NCBI GenBank assembly: GCA_025403435.1
Contig: CM046348.1
Span: forward strand, 19,195,679-19,259,678
Length of the DNA stretch: 64,000 nt
Source of the DNA: Artocarpus heterophyllus
Lineage: Eukaryota; Streptophyta; Magnoliopsida; Rosales; Moraceae
Direction of reading: 5' to 3'
Shown here: positions 32,817 through 46,667 of the stretch, in pieces
Layout of the letters: each line of letters begins with the position of its first letter
How positions within the stretch are numbered: the first letter of the stretch is position 1
Notes under the pieces: generated by a model
Databases searched by the model: none
Seen by the model: only the letters and a program-made list of their open reading frames with translations
What the model was told of the DNA's origin: nothing
Position numbers and translations under genes: made by a program

Positions 32817-35800
32817 TGTAATGACCAAAAAAATCCAATAATTAATAAGTAACGTTAGTTAAGGATTTTTCTATAATTACATTATTAAATTCATAAGAAA
32901 ATATAAGTTTAAAGCTTATAAGTTTAAGTTTCGATAAGAATTACGAGAAACAATTATGACAACATGAAAAATCTACAAAAATGGTTAACTCTCGACAAGT
33001 CAATTCATCCTCAACGGTTTGAATAGATTAGTCACCCCATTGATTATACCAGAGAGAATCCACGTAGTTAAGTCAAGGTTGACTTAGAAATATGAACAAT
33101 TATTTAGGGGTTAAAATTTGTGGAGTTACAGCTTAAATTTTAGGTTTTATAATCTGATTAAATTCAATAATGCATAGTACCATTAAGCGTTATGAAAAGC
33201 TATAAGAGTTTGGTTCAAAGTTTTAATCCTTCTGTTACGTTTTAAAAATCTACAAGCTTAAATCATAATTTAATCAGGATTTATGATTATGAAGTTTCCT
33301 AATTAACGGCATTTAGAAGGTCTTAATTACAATAAGGCTTTAATAATAAATAATATTATAATTGCATAATCTTATGTGCTTCATGTATGAAACATATAAC
33401 AAAATGTGATGTTATGATAGTAGACTTGAGTAATTAGAAACAATTATTTAATGAACTAAACTAAGCTTTTATAATTTAATAATTTTATATATGGGTCCAA
33501 GCAGTGGCTTTTATAATAATCTCAATTAGAATATTTAAATTGAAATAAATTGATAAAAACAAATTTCTAACTCAGTATGATTATACAGAACTCATGCACG
33601 ATGTCAATTTTGCAAGAGGACTTTAGATCATAGTGATCAACTGCTCAACACCATAATCCAAAAATGATGAGCACAAAAATGATGAGCACAAAGTTTATGA
33701 ACATAAGACGATCTCGATTTTAATGAGATCATAGAGTATGATAAGAATTTTATGTCATAAAGATTCTTAGATATTCGAGAATTTACACTATTCTATACTG
33801 CACTGTTAGTTATTTACAAGTGTAAATAATTATGTGAAAATTCAAAATAATAATAGTAATTAAAAAACATTAATGGAGTCCATAAGCATTGCATGAACCT
33901 CTATGGCTATGCGATATCACAACCGAATTAATGTCAAACTGTAATGTGATAAAGGAAAGTTTCAAAAGTATTCATGGATTAGATGTGGACCCATAAGCGG
34001 ATTTTTACCATAAAAATTCAGATTATACCCATAAAGCATGAAATTATGCTAAGTTTAGAATTTGAATTAAATTGACTTACAAACAGTCAATTTAATTTAT
34101 GAAAACTTTTATCAATTATGACTATTATTTTTATGTTAAAATTAGAAGTTTATAATATGTTTTCATATTAAGTATGAAAATATAGCTAATAAAAGAACAA
34201 AATTATAATTAAAAAATATATGCTTTATTTATTTATCATTTTAAAGGTTTAGAACTTACAAAATATTATTTTGATCAAGAAATCAAATTTTAAGATTTGA
34301 TCAAAGCTCTTGAATATAGAAAATTATTCTTAAAAAATGGTGAAAATTCATTGATCACCGATTTTGAAGAAATTCATCAAGGTTTTACATTTCTAAATAA
34401 AATAATAAACTTCAAGAAATAAGTTTAAAACAATGAAAATGATTTTATAATAGTGTAGAGATTTTAATAAGACATTTATACTATAAGAAAATTAGATTTA
34501 TTTATTTATTTTTTAAAAAACCAAGAATATTACAGTTTTAAACATAGTAATTTTTTTTCGTTCAAAAAATTATGACTATGTTTACAAAAATTTTAAAATT
34601 TACAGATAAAAATGTGATCAATCCGACCATGACACAAATTCAAGTGTAAGAACCCACGTACAGTATGCATAAACACAAGTGAAAAAAAATCAACTAACCA
34701 AAAATTTGATTCTCTCTCTACTTCCTCTCTCTTCCATCTTATCCACAATTGGTCAAAACCCAACTAGTGATCTTGGCCTTCATTTTTGACACCTCCTATG
34801 CCATCGATTAAATCATATCGTGCCACTCGTAACTCTGCCAGAGTAGCTCGCAATTGTTGGTCAAAGTTGTAGAAACCCAATTTCTTCTCGGTGAGTTTTC
34901 TTTGTCGTTTGACCACCGATCGATACGATATTGGTGTCTACAGGCTCAGATTGATGAGATGGAGAGAAAGGCATAAATCTTTCTAGTCGATTTCAATCAG
35001 AACAATTCTAAAAAACCGCCCTATTTTTGTCGTCGTGTCACCATCGATCTTGATGTTCTAGGCGGTAGTGAGGCACACCGTTGATGCCAAAAGATTCAAA
35101 ACATGATGAGAAGCAATAGGTCTCAGTCAATTGTAGCAAACAATCACCGATTGTCAAAGTTCAAAGCCACATCCACCAACCGCGGTAGTGATTATTGATT
35201 TTATAGATTCCGGCAACAACAACTGAAATTGATCGAGAGTAAAGGATTAGAGCATCACGAGGAAGGGTTCCCCTCCTTCAATTGCATGAAAAATTCATGG
35301 GAAAACAATGAACTATCATTGTCCTTTTAAGCCACCACCACCCCCATTGTTTTCGCTGTTCCTAAGGGTGGTGAGGTGTACCACTACATGGGAAATGGCT
35401 AGAGGGCCATGGGGAACAAAAGCCCTAACCTAATTTGGCCGACCCACCACCATATGACCGAGATCTATGCCGCCACTTTTGGTCGAGAAACCATATTTGA
35501 TCTATATCGTTGGATGCCAAATTAGGTGAAATTAAGGCCACCAATGAACTCAGAGGGTCAAAAAATTGTTGGACCTAAAATTGCAGCACCAGTCAATGGC
35601 ACTAGTCGCCACGGGTGGCCAAAATATGCAACCTTTCGGGTTTTATGATCTCGACCCCTGATCGACCAAGACCACCTCTTGATTCGTTTTGAAGTTTGAA
35701 AAGCAACGGTGCCCTCCAATTCGAGCTAATTTTATTCTATTAAAAATCATCTGGTACCGAATACATGCAAACCAAAAATGGACTGAAGTAACAGAATCTA

Positions 35801-37152
35801 GAATGACATTTTCAGCTATTATAAATCTCCAACAAGTATTTTTAGCCATCCACAATCCCTCTAGGACCATTATCGAAGAAGCTTCCTGGGCTATAGAACT
35901 AACGAGATACAACTGGATCCACTTAGCTTGGAATCTAGGTAAGTAGGATCTCGCCTATAGTATGAACAATTTTGAAGTAAAATATTTTACATGTTTTCAT
36001 ATAAATTATAAAATGCATGATCAATGATATATTATGCCATACTATGTACGATATGTTGTATTATGTTAAACCTAATGCAATATGTTATGATTTACTTAGG
36101 TAAGTTATGCTATATCTATATCATGTTATGTATGATTATGTCATATGTCATATGTGACATTTGCTATGTTAAAATATACTGCTTACTCACTTTTAGTTAA
36201 ACACATTTATTATATATGATATGCAAGGCTATGTAGTGACATATTATACTGTATACACATGTCATACTGACCTCCCAATGTAGGGGGAGGCTTTAACTTA
36301 GTTCAATACAGTTTATAATCTTGGCATCATTGAAGACCTCGCGAACCCTAACTTCCCAAGGATCGCGTGCATCTGGTATGATTACTTTGGCCCAATCAGT
36401 AAAATAAGTTAAAGCTCAAATAATTAAGCATAAAACAAGTAGATGAGCAAGCATAAAATGTTCATGTATATTTTTATTAAATGTTTTTCAAATATGTTTT
36501 GCAAGTCCAATTTGTTACTTGCTGATCAAAAACTCATTCTGTTATGTTCATGTTGTAGGTAAGAAACCTATCAGCAATACTTGATGGGCAATAGTGAAGA
36601 TGAGAATGGATACAACTTATGCAAATGTAATATATTTATGCACTTTTAGTTTACAATATTTTGTGCATTATCATTTTATGAAATTATGCAAATTTTTATT
36701 TTACAAAATTATGTATGTCTAAAGAAGTAAATGAAATTACATAAGTATGTTTTGAAAACCAAGATTATAATCATACAACCTTAGTCTAAAGAATTTTAAG
36801 ATTTAAAAATATTACAATAGAAAATACAACAAATATACAAAAATTTTCAAATAAGAAACTTATGATGTTATTTAAAATTAGAAATGTTTATAGAAGTTTT
36901 ACCTTAAACTAAGAAAGGATTTTAAAGAATATGTTTTGTGAAATCATTATTATATTATTTTTTTAGAATAAGATTTAAGAAATTAATATTTTAGTTTTAA
37001 GAAAATAAGTTATAAGGAGAGTATAACAGTTAATTTTAGGAAGGATTTAAAAGTATTTAAAATAGGAATTTATAACAATATTTAGTTTGTAATTGTCTTA
37101 GAAATATTTTAATTTCAATAAAGAAATGTTTTAAAAACAAAAGTTTTATGAA

Positions 37153-37205
<53 letters not shown>

Positions 37206-37915
37206 GAATTTAAAGAATTAGGTCTTAAGAAATAATTATTATTTCTTTAAAGAAAATATGTGAAAAAAATCATTTTTTTAATTGAAAAAATATTTCACAA
37301 AATTTAAGTGCTTTACGTTAAAGTATGTTTAAGATCAAGACTAAGTTATTACATAACAATCATGTAACTATTTAATTATAGGATCTTGAATCTAAAATTG
37401 TCTACAAATTATTTTAATTATAAAACTACCTACTATTTTGCATGTAAAGGCCATTATAGCCTTGAATTGTAATAAGAAATAATTACCTCTACATAATAGA
37501 CTATTATATATGAATATATTTTCTTTATCGTTATAATGACATAAGATTATAATTTTTTTCATTATAATAATAAAATAAGTTTATAATTGTGTTTATTCTG
37601 ATTATAAAATAAGATTATAAATCCATTCAATCATTATCATTAATATTTGTAACATTATAATTATAATTGTCTTCATTATTAATGCTGAACACTGATATAT
37701 ATATATATATGATCATTAATGATAAAAGCATAATGGTTGCATCTTTATGACAATTATATTCATTATTATAAAGTTTTGTAACTTTATAATTATATATGAC
37801 AACCTTTATTATTACTAAAGTATGATAGAAATATATATATGTATATGTAAAATTATGATTTCTTTCGTTACAATGACACTTATGTTTGCCTTTATTATTA
37901 ACGTTGAACACCAAG

Positions 37916-37947
<32 letters not shown>

Positions 37948-40087
37948 CCTCATCAATGATAAAGGCGTAAAGACTACATTTTTTGGATATATATATATAT
38001 ATATATATATTCATTATCATAAAGATTGTATTAAGGGAGTCGTATGCAAACTAATTATCTAGATCTTAAATGGTGCTAACCCTTTAATAAAAAACTACCA
38101 AAATAGAAATTGGGCTTTTGAACCCAATAAAAAAAGGTTTTTTTTTAATCTTAAGAATCTAGATCAAATAATCGTATGTCATAATCTAGTATTGAGGTGA
38201 TCAAGTCACAAGTTATAATTAATACGACAATTTATTTTTTATAAAATAAATTTCAAGAAAATTGCAGTATATAAACCAGCTTCCAAAACCTATTAAAGTA
38301 AATGACATATTTGCAAAGATGATTTAATAAATGACCGTCGTTTTCAATTTCAAAGTTATTGATTTTACCTTTCACACGGCATCTCTCTTCTCTCTCCCCT
38401 CTCCCTCTCTCTATCTGATTGCTCTCTCCTCTTTTCCCATGTGACTCTCTCTGTCCTCCTCCTCCCCTCACTTCGCGTCAAGACGAAGAAGCCAGGCGTG
38501 CTGGCGGCCTTCTTGACATCTCTGGAGAAGGTCGGGAAAAGAGAGATCACCACCGCGTGATTCGAGCGTCTTTCCTCGCTTCTGCATCAAGATCATCGTC
38601 GTCATGGACGATCATCGTCACTAGCATCCGCTGGTGCTCCTGTGTGAAACATCATTGTTGGTGCTCTTGTACGAAGGCGATCTTCATCGAGGGAGTCAGA
38701 GTTCAATCTCCTTCGCGATCGCCAACAATGGAGACAACCTTTGTTGCTATCAATGTTGATGGAGATAATGCCATCAATGGAGATCATGATCTGTTCAAGG
38801 TGTTCAATCTCCCATTAATGCCAAAATGAGGCCACCGAAACAGACTTTCCTTCATATATATTGAGCATATGAGTCTAAATGTTTCATGTTTGTCTTTTTT
38901 TTTTTGGCTTTGAATTTGAGGTCTCCGAGCAGTGAAGAGAGAGAAGAGGAGAAAGAAGGACGAGAGGACAGAAACACAGTTTGAAGAGAGAGAAAAGGCT
39001 TGCTGTTGAGAGAACAAAGAAGAAAATTTTTGCTATTGGAATTTAAATGGAGGGTAAATTTGAATTTACCTTAAATAGGTTATTTATTAAAATTGTGTAA
39101 ACTTTGGCCCATTAATTTTTTATTCGGTCATTTTATTTGGACTATTTTCCTTCTGACAAACTATAGAGAGAACTGAATAAATAATTTTCCTAATCAACAC
39201 ATATGTTTAACATTACATCCGTTAAGGGATAGAAATTTATAATATTTAATTGAGTAATTGACGTACAATCCCCATGGATATATTCTTCGCTAGGAATTAG
39301 TCAATCGAAATGCCCTAACTTGAGGAAGCCCAGATTAGATCGGGGTAAGATCAAACCTCAATTATGGCATGAAGTAATGATTTTAATGTTCTACACATGT
39401 TGTACGTTTACCATTGCATGTGTTATGTTTATTGCCTTATATATCCAGCCATCATAGACAATATGCTTATCAAATTAACATGTGTGGTAACCTAAACACG
39501 CAACTTAAGATAATCAAGATAAATTAATTGTCATACTAACCTCCTAACCCAAAGAGAGGATAGAAACCTCTCGACCTAAAAGAGGATCATATTTCGAATA
39601 AATTTATGATCTCAGTGTAGTTGGGGACATTACCCTTGACCTCTATGATCACATAAACTTATTATGAACTTTTGGATCTATACATCAGAATAAGATATTT
39701 ATAATTAAGCATAATTGGAATCATGCATATTGTTACTGTTGTATTTTCTTTAAAATGTTTTGTAGACTTGTTTAGTTAAAGCTTACCTAGTTCATTCATG
39801 TTGTACGTACTCGCTAAGAGACCAATATGAATGTTTTGATGGGCTAGATGTATCAATTGAACAAATCCAAAGAATGTGCTATAGATAACGCTACATTTTT
39901 TATTCCGCTTTTAAAAATACATTACTTATTGTTAAATATAATGATCTAGCAGTATTCAAGTATCACTTAAGCATAAGTAGAAGTAGGTTACATAAAAACC
40001 ATTGTTCTAGAGTTTCACAAATAAATTAGTTAGATTAAGACTAAAAAGCTAGTGCTAAGTACTGGCTCGAACAATCAGGACATTACA
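32817..40087 (+). mobile_element. Decayed Ty3/gypsy-like long-LTR zone (two related LTR copies)
   Basis: The zone opens TGTAATGACC and closes GGACATTACA, inverted ends of the kind seen in long LTRs of plant Tekay/Del-type gypsy elements. Two same-orientation copies of the 3' half are visible. 'tgtcatactgacctcccaa' (36261) matches 'tgtcatactaacctcctaa' (39528); 'aattaagcataa' occurs in both; and 'ttcatgttgtaggtaagaaacc' matches 'ttcatgttgtacgtactcgc' before 'gatgggc'. Each copy also has a CT-rich tract (34713 and 38387) followed by a moderately GC-rich part. No reverse transcriptase, gag or 5-bp target duplication was found, and the boundary between copies (perhaps near 36815) is uncertain. 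Frames in the zone are not credible genes. Confidence 0.5.
37153..37204. repeat. (ATT)n microsatellite, about 17 units
   Basis: An uninterrupted ATT run of about 52 bp. AT dinucleotide tracts lie nearby at about 37915-37941 and 37988-38010. Confidence 0.95.
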
Positions 40088-40819
40088 TGTGAAACTATAA
40101 TCGTCGACGATGTGTCAATATTAGAAACGAAAATCTCAAAAAGTAGTGTTAGTATGCTATTAAAATTTTTATTACAGTTATTTTAAAAAATATCCTTTAA
40201 TTTTTTTTTCTTTATTTAGCTTTTTAAAGGTTGAAATACGAATACACTAAAAGCAAAACTTTATAATTTAAAAGTTTTGAAAAATACCATGTAAGCATTG
40301 CAATTAAAAGCTTCCAAAGAGCCTTGTAAAAAAGTTTGTAGTAGTAGTACTTCTAACAATAATAATAATAATAATAATAATAATAAGATAACGATAATGA
40401 TAACGAACAATGATGATGATATCCAAGTTAGCTCCGCAATAATGTCAATGTTACGGATTACTATAGCGCCACCTAAAGTTTGCATGTATCTTTAATTGCA
40501 ATGATAGCTCCTCGTTATCATTTTTCCGGATTTTCTATTATTTCATTTTAGAAAAAGGTGTTCAAGTTTTATTTCTCAAAAAGTAACCTCCAATACGAAA
40601 GGAAAAATACAAATTTTCTATTAAAAAAATACAATTTGAAACACCTTCCATAATGTAAAAATAAGGGTAAAAATGTCATATTTTTTAAAATATTACTAAT
40701 AAATATAGATGACACTATTGGTATCAGTAAAAAAATCCTAGAAAAATTCATGAAACACTTTATTTTTAAGACTTTGAAAACTCTAAAATTGTTAATTTTA
40801 TATAAATTAAATGTAACAC
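40088..40819. other. Intergenic DNA between two LTR insertions
   Basis: No gene. It contains a (TAA)n microsatellite at about 40359-40385 and otherwise AT-rich sequence. Short frames across the microsatellite are artefacts. Confidence 0.5.
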
Positions 40820-42864
40820 TGGTCGGGTTTGAAAAGTGAGTCTGATATAACCTTAAATATAAGGTTGTCTAAGTAATAAAGTTACGGTAAGTCCAAGGTC
40901 TTATCCCAAGGGAAAAGATTGTTTTAAGTCCAACAGTATTAAGTTATCATACATCTGGTGTTTAAGTTGGTTATTTATCGTTTTAAAAGAATGAAAGTTA
41001 GTTATTACAAGTTATTTACAATTTTTATAAGTTTTGCAGGCTTTTATAAATTTTGTGATTTACCAAGTTTAAGTGAAATTAACAAATTAAAAAAAATTAA
41101 TAAATTCTAGGATTTGAACACAAAAAATATGGTTAATTTTGAAAGAAAAACAAATTTTATAAAAGTGTTGGGGTTTAAGAATCCACTCTGGTTTTTAACA
41201 TAAGTTCATTTTAATTTTCCTATAACATTTCCTAAAAGGTTTGATGATATATTATGTCATCCATTGTTTATGACTAATCAAAGTTTTCTTATGTATTAAT
41301 CATGCCAATCTATTTCTATAATATAGCAAAAACTCAATTTTAACAAACTAATATGAACTTAAAATTAGTTAGGAAATTAACCTTGAAAACAGGTCATATG
41401 CATTTACTATGCCATTCTTTGTTGGCGACCAATCAAGAATTACTAAGCATTATCTGTGCTGGTCTATGTTTATGATAAATCACTCTCTAATTTTACGAGA
41501 AAACAACCTAAACTAACTCTAAATGCATAAGTTTTCTAAGGAAATGAGTTTAGCATTATAACTACTTAAAAAACTAAAAAAATTAAAACTAACCAAATTA
41601 AAATTGAAAAAGCTTTGCCCCTTACCTTAGCCAAAAAAAAAAATTAAAAAACACATTTTAACACAAAATATTACATATATTACATAAAACAAAGTTTTGG
41701 TCTCAAGAATTTAATTACAAGATTTTGGTTATAAACCTCAACCTATAACTAAGCTCTCGGACGGGTTACAACTGAGGCAAAGCCTATTATTTAAAGACAT
41801 GGGAGGCATGCAGTTGCATGCAAAATTTCTAACCTGGCCAACAATTTGCAAATAATAAAAAAATAAAACAAAGGGTGTACATTTGATATTTATGAATAAA
41901 ATAGAAAACAAATAGTAAATACAGAAGAAATGTAGCACTTAAGTCTTCAAAGCAGGTATATTTTATTTGGCTTAATTCTCCCATTTATTTGTTCATTTTT
42001 CCTTCTTTTACACGCTGATAAGTCTTTTTTGGGACGTGGATTTTTGCTTGTAATCAGGTGCGACGCGAAAGATAGAAGCACCGGAAGGACACAATCCTAA
42101 ACGTTAACTGTGTCGGTCGAAGACAAATCCAATAGCTGGAAGAGTGAGACAAGTGGTGGGACCAAGTGAGATTATACAGACCGTCAGATTAGGATACTAC
42201 TGGCTACGATTGCGAGCTAAGGACTTGGAGTGAAAACACCTATACGGATGAGGCTGCAACACGCGTCCCTGGTGAATGGCTGAGATTCTCCTGCCAGCTG
42301 ATCGGACGGCTAAGAAATGCCGGTGTTGGTGCTGATGCTTAAAGTGGCCAATGCGACTGCTGACGCGTAGTTGGCTAACCAATCCAGAGACGCCATGTGG
42401 ATATTGAGGGGCTTAGCTGCAGCTGAAGATTGTGCAAAATTATGTTTTTCACCTCAAATTTAAAGCTTCTTTGCCTCACTTTTTTCCCTTTTTGCCTGGG
42501 ATTCCAAATAACCTATAAAACTAATTATTGTACAAAATAAAAATGACTAAAATAAAACGTAATTTTTTACATAATTATGAAACATGAAACTAAGTTAAAA
42601 CATAAAACACACATAAAAAAATAAACATATTAATATTACAGTTTTTATTTTTTTACACTAACTAATTATTAAACATACATAAACACTTTTAAAAATTACT
42701 AAAAATATACTTAAACATAAAAACATACTAAAAATATATGATCAAATATATTTTCATTCTAGGACACAAAATACTAATTAACATAAAAATGCTTTAACCA
42801 AGGGATTAGAAATGCAAAATGATGATTTTTAGCTTTAAAAATATGTATTTTTATGTGTTTATCA
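40820..42864 (-). repeat. Solo LTR of dispersed family II
   Basis: Starts TGGTCGGGTTTG and ends TTTTATGTGTTTATCA, with the 5-bp target duplication AACAC directly outside both ends (40815-40819, 42865-42869). Length 2045 bp. It aligns with 21811-23945 in order, including 'gtgggaccaag', 'accgtcagat' and the terminal run of 'aaaattactaaaaata' motifs. No internal coding domain is present, so it is a product of LTR-LTR recombination. Strand is a guess by analogy with family I. Confidence 0.78.
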
Positions 42865-42989
42865 AACACTCCATCAAAATATTAATTATACGGTAAATAT
42901 GCATGTGATGGAGGGATCATAGTACAATAAATGATGAGTATAGAATCTTAAATTAAGTAAAAAACAAGTTTAAAGTCAAACCTAACACA

Positions 42990-43990
42990 AGTACATAAAA
43001 CTTTTGTACAAGATGGGAAAATATCAATACCAAAAATGGAGCATCTTGAAGGTTCTAAGGTATGTAAAATACTTCTTGGACATGCGATGAATTTGTCTCT
43101 CAATTTCTACACTGGCCTGTTCATGTTAACAAATTAGACATGCATGCGTGAGCTTTTAATTTCCTCTTAAAATTGTGGAGGCAGATAATTGAAGATCCCA
43201 TATCTACCATGTTTACTCTGGCTATATCTCATTTTGTAGCCAAGATTTTGTTTTGGAGCTTTAAACTAAGTACATAAAAAACTTTAGAAACTATCAATTT
43301 ATCAACTCTTAATACTATAAAATAGTTAAAAGTGCATGCAGTTTTTCTTTTATCATGTGAATATAAAATTTTCTTAAAAGTATATTTTTTTTCTTGATTT
43401 ACAATTCTTTTTGACTTTAGTTTAGTTTAGTTAAAAAAAAAAGTAGATGGGACAAAGGTGACAATAAATTATTTAGGAAATACAAAAAAGAAAATAGTAT
43501 TTAAAAAGATTGCATAAAAAAAAGGTTTAAGTAGAAATACATTAAAAAAGAAATCGGTCGGGCAATTAGGAAAATGTTTATATAAAGGCCATATTTATAT
43601 TTACAAAAATAATATTATTTTAGAGAACTTTTATAAAAAACTCCCCTAAAAAAATATTTAATTAACAGGCGCATTTTAAAAGCTCTATTGTAACAGATGC
43701 AAATTACAAAGAAAAATTAATGAGATACATATAAAAGAGGACATGCACAAAAATTTGTAGATGGAGGGAAGGCATATACGAAATTTTATGGATGAGGGGA
43801 GTATATGTAAGATTTTATGGATAAAAAGGTGCCGCATATGAAAAGTAATAAAAACCTATAACCCACAGCATTATTTTTCTAAAATCTAGGGATGCATATG
43901 CCCTCTGGGCCTATCCGCCCTCCTCCCCTGATTGTACATGTGGAGGTTCATTTGCAAAGTGACTTGGATCACGAATTTTACCATTGTTTT
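42990..43990 (+). repeat. RLK-cluster upstream segment, copy 1
   Basis: 'agatgggaaaatatcaatacc', 'ttgtggaggcagataattgaagatcc' and 'gtacatgtggaggttcatttgc..agtgacttggat' occur here in this order. The same landmarks recur at about 60290-60430 and 62456-62840. They are not transposon ends and always lie several hundred bp to a few kb before an RLK promoter module, so they look like part of an ancestral tandem duplication unit. The 3' part also holds a 109-codon frame with no recognisable family. Confidence 0.5.
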
Positions 43991-44696
43991 TTAAAAAGTA
44001 ATAATTTTACATATACTAATACTTCATTGATATTTTGCAAATATTTTCACCAACTTTTTTTGGGTAAAATTTTCATTCTAGTTTGCCATTTAGCATATGT
44101 GTTTTCATGGATCCGATTTTTCTCTATAAATATTGATATTAATAGGTATTTCTTTAAAATATTTTGCATAAAACATATTACACCTCATTATATTTATATC
44201 GGTTTCTTTCAAAATACATAATTTTTTAACAAAAATATCCCTGAACATGTCAATTGCCATCTCCAACCTATTTCACCATTTTGATGCTACTTTTGTACCA
44301 AAATGGTCCTATTTCAGTGTCAAACATAATGTTCATCTCCATCCCAATAACATCAAAAGTTACACCGAAAGAAATATTCCCTGTATATTATTTCCTTTTA
44401 ATTCCTAAACATTAATCTATTTAACCAATTATTTCTTAATAACTATTTATTCATATTAATACATAAATATATTATAAATTTAACCGGCCTTTCCAAAAAA
44501 TAATAAATAGTTAAATTACGTTAAAAAATATTCTACTTAAACATTATAATTTAAAATTAAATTACACTATAATTAAAATTTTATTCAAAGATTTAGATTC
44601 CACTGCTGATCCAAGTTTATATGAGTGGGTTCATAGTGAGTGGTCCAGAATTTTGCAAAAAGAGGCCAACAACAACAAGATCAAGGATTTCACAAT
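43991..44696. other. Intergenic DNA before the 44.7 kb solo LTR
   Basis: AT-rich. Near the end (about 44590-44696) a frame reads DPSLYEWVHSEWSRILQKE and continues to the LTR insertion point. I do not recognise the family. It is likely a transposon or gene relic cut by the LTR. Confidence 0.3.
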
Positions 44697-46662
44697 TGTA
44701 ACACCCCTATGTGGGGGTTAACAGTTTTAAATAAATAAAAATAATTTTAAATTTTATATTATTTAAATCAATTAAACAATGCCCATGGGTCTTTAAACAA
44801 CAAGAAAAATAAAAATAAACGTTTTAAATACAAACCACAGTTTTTAGTGTAGCACCAAATATATATAATTACAGTCATCATCACCATAGTACAATTCCCA
44901 AATAACTTAACACAGCCATAAAAAAAAATAATACAACTCTTACATGTTGTAGATAAGTTGTAATTAAACAGGGTCTTCTAACACGAAAACAGCAGGATTG
45001 TTTTCGCTTATTCCTCTTCAAATATGTTGCACTGAGTTCCACCTGAGATATGAAGATATGATAGGGATGAGCATCGACATGCCCAGTAGGGAAATCATGA
45101 CTCACCTTATGGTTTATCCATTACCACATTAAAAACTGCATGGTTAGTAGGTTACATCATATTCCAGATTATGAGGTTTATTATGATCACATCTTATGGA
45201 TACCGTAGTTAATCATTACCAAGTGTCATAATTACACATTTATACAAATATTACCAATCATCATTGTTCCTAGGTATCCATGTTAAATTGAGTATCACTC
45301 AACTCATCGAAACCCAAATGGGCGCACTTGATCACCCCATAAACATTCCAAGGGTGTTCCGGTGAGGGGACATTAAGCCCCGAGTCCTCACCAAATCAAT
45401 TCCTGTACAGTGTGTTCTGGGACTTTCAACCCAAGGAAGCGTCATCACCTTCCCCCTATTTTACCTTTTTGGGTATTCATGCCCAAGGACGTAACCGCCG
45501 CCCTCTTCATGTCTCACCATTTCTCTATATTAAATCATTATTAATAGAGTCAGTTTTCCTAACCATGCTTCTCAATTTATAACATATGTCAATTCATTAT
45601 GTTCCTCGCCGTACAATACAAGACGAGTCCATGTCATAGTTTCATATGTGATACTCATATAATATCAGTTCAACATAGATATATATATATTGCGGCAAAA
45701 CAATCAATTTTAATTCTATAAAAACCTCACAAAAATGAGTAATAGAATCCCTACCTTTCAAGCTTATCAACAATCTTTTAATCCTGGAATCAATTAACGT
45801 TAGCTCCACACATCCTTGACCCTAAGGCATGCATAAGGACAATTAAAACTAAAGCACAACGTATAATCACATTCATAAGTGAGTTATGTGTAAACCCGTC
45901 TACTAGTGCCATTAAAGTATTTTTATGCATTAAACATGGAGAAAATGCATACTAAAAACTAAGTTTAGATTAAAGAAAACCTACCTCAAAACTTCTTTGA
46001 AAAGCACCAAAGTTTGGGTTATCAATCAAGCTTGAATTAACTTTAAAACCGCCTCGATCATCGTTGGGAATTATAATTGTCTTGGCCACAAAGAGAGCTT
46101 TGTGCTCTATGTCTTTAGTTAGAAATTTGAAGTGAGAAGGGAGAGAATGAGAACTAGAGAAGAAGGTGGTGATAGTTAAATAAAAAGATATCAAAATGCT
46201 TAAGAGGAATGAGATGTTTACGGGGAAAAGTTGTAAGAAGAAACAAAAGAGTCTTAAAGGAAAATATCATCTTGTCTCCCATGAAGACTTTTAGCAAATA
46301 ATGCCAACATAATTGAGGGGATAATTGGAGTGAATTATAGAAGAAGATAAGGAAATAATTAATTAGGTGGTTGAGAAATATCTCCATGTCTTCTATGAAT
46401 TGACGGAAAATAATTCAATGTCCCCTTCGGATACCTTTAGCAAAATGAGAAGAAGTCTATATAATTGAGCAATAATTTAGGGAGACAAGATTGGTAGAAG
46501 TAAGTGTTGGTAAGTTTTGAATGTTTCTTAGGAAGACTTGGTAAGAAAATACTAAAATGGTATTTTTTTTAAATGATCATAAACAACTTAGTAATTTTAA
46601 ATAGTCACATTTTATTCATTAAATTTTACAAAATTATGCCCGTTAAAAATACGGGTGTTACA
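44697..46662 (-). repeat. Solo LTR, Ty3/gypsy Tekay-like (TGTAACACCC ends)
   Basis: Begins TGTAACACCCC and ends GGGTGTTACA, with the target duplication ACAAT directly outside both ends (44692-44696 and 46663-46667). At 1966 bp with no second LTR or internal domain it is a solo LTR. TGTAACACCC...GGGTGTTACA ends are typical of long gypsy LTRs in plants. Minus orientation is inferred because its reverse complement carries a 'gggggaagg' block, as in the + oriented copies at 36.3 and 39.5 kb. Frames inside it are not credible genes. Confidence 0.8.
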
Positions 46663-46667
46663 ACAAT

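Noticed and set aside
37627..37956. 109-codon Ile/Tyr/Asn-rich minus frame
   Set aside because: AT-rich low-complexity sequence with AT microsatellites at both ends in a decayed LTR zone.
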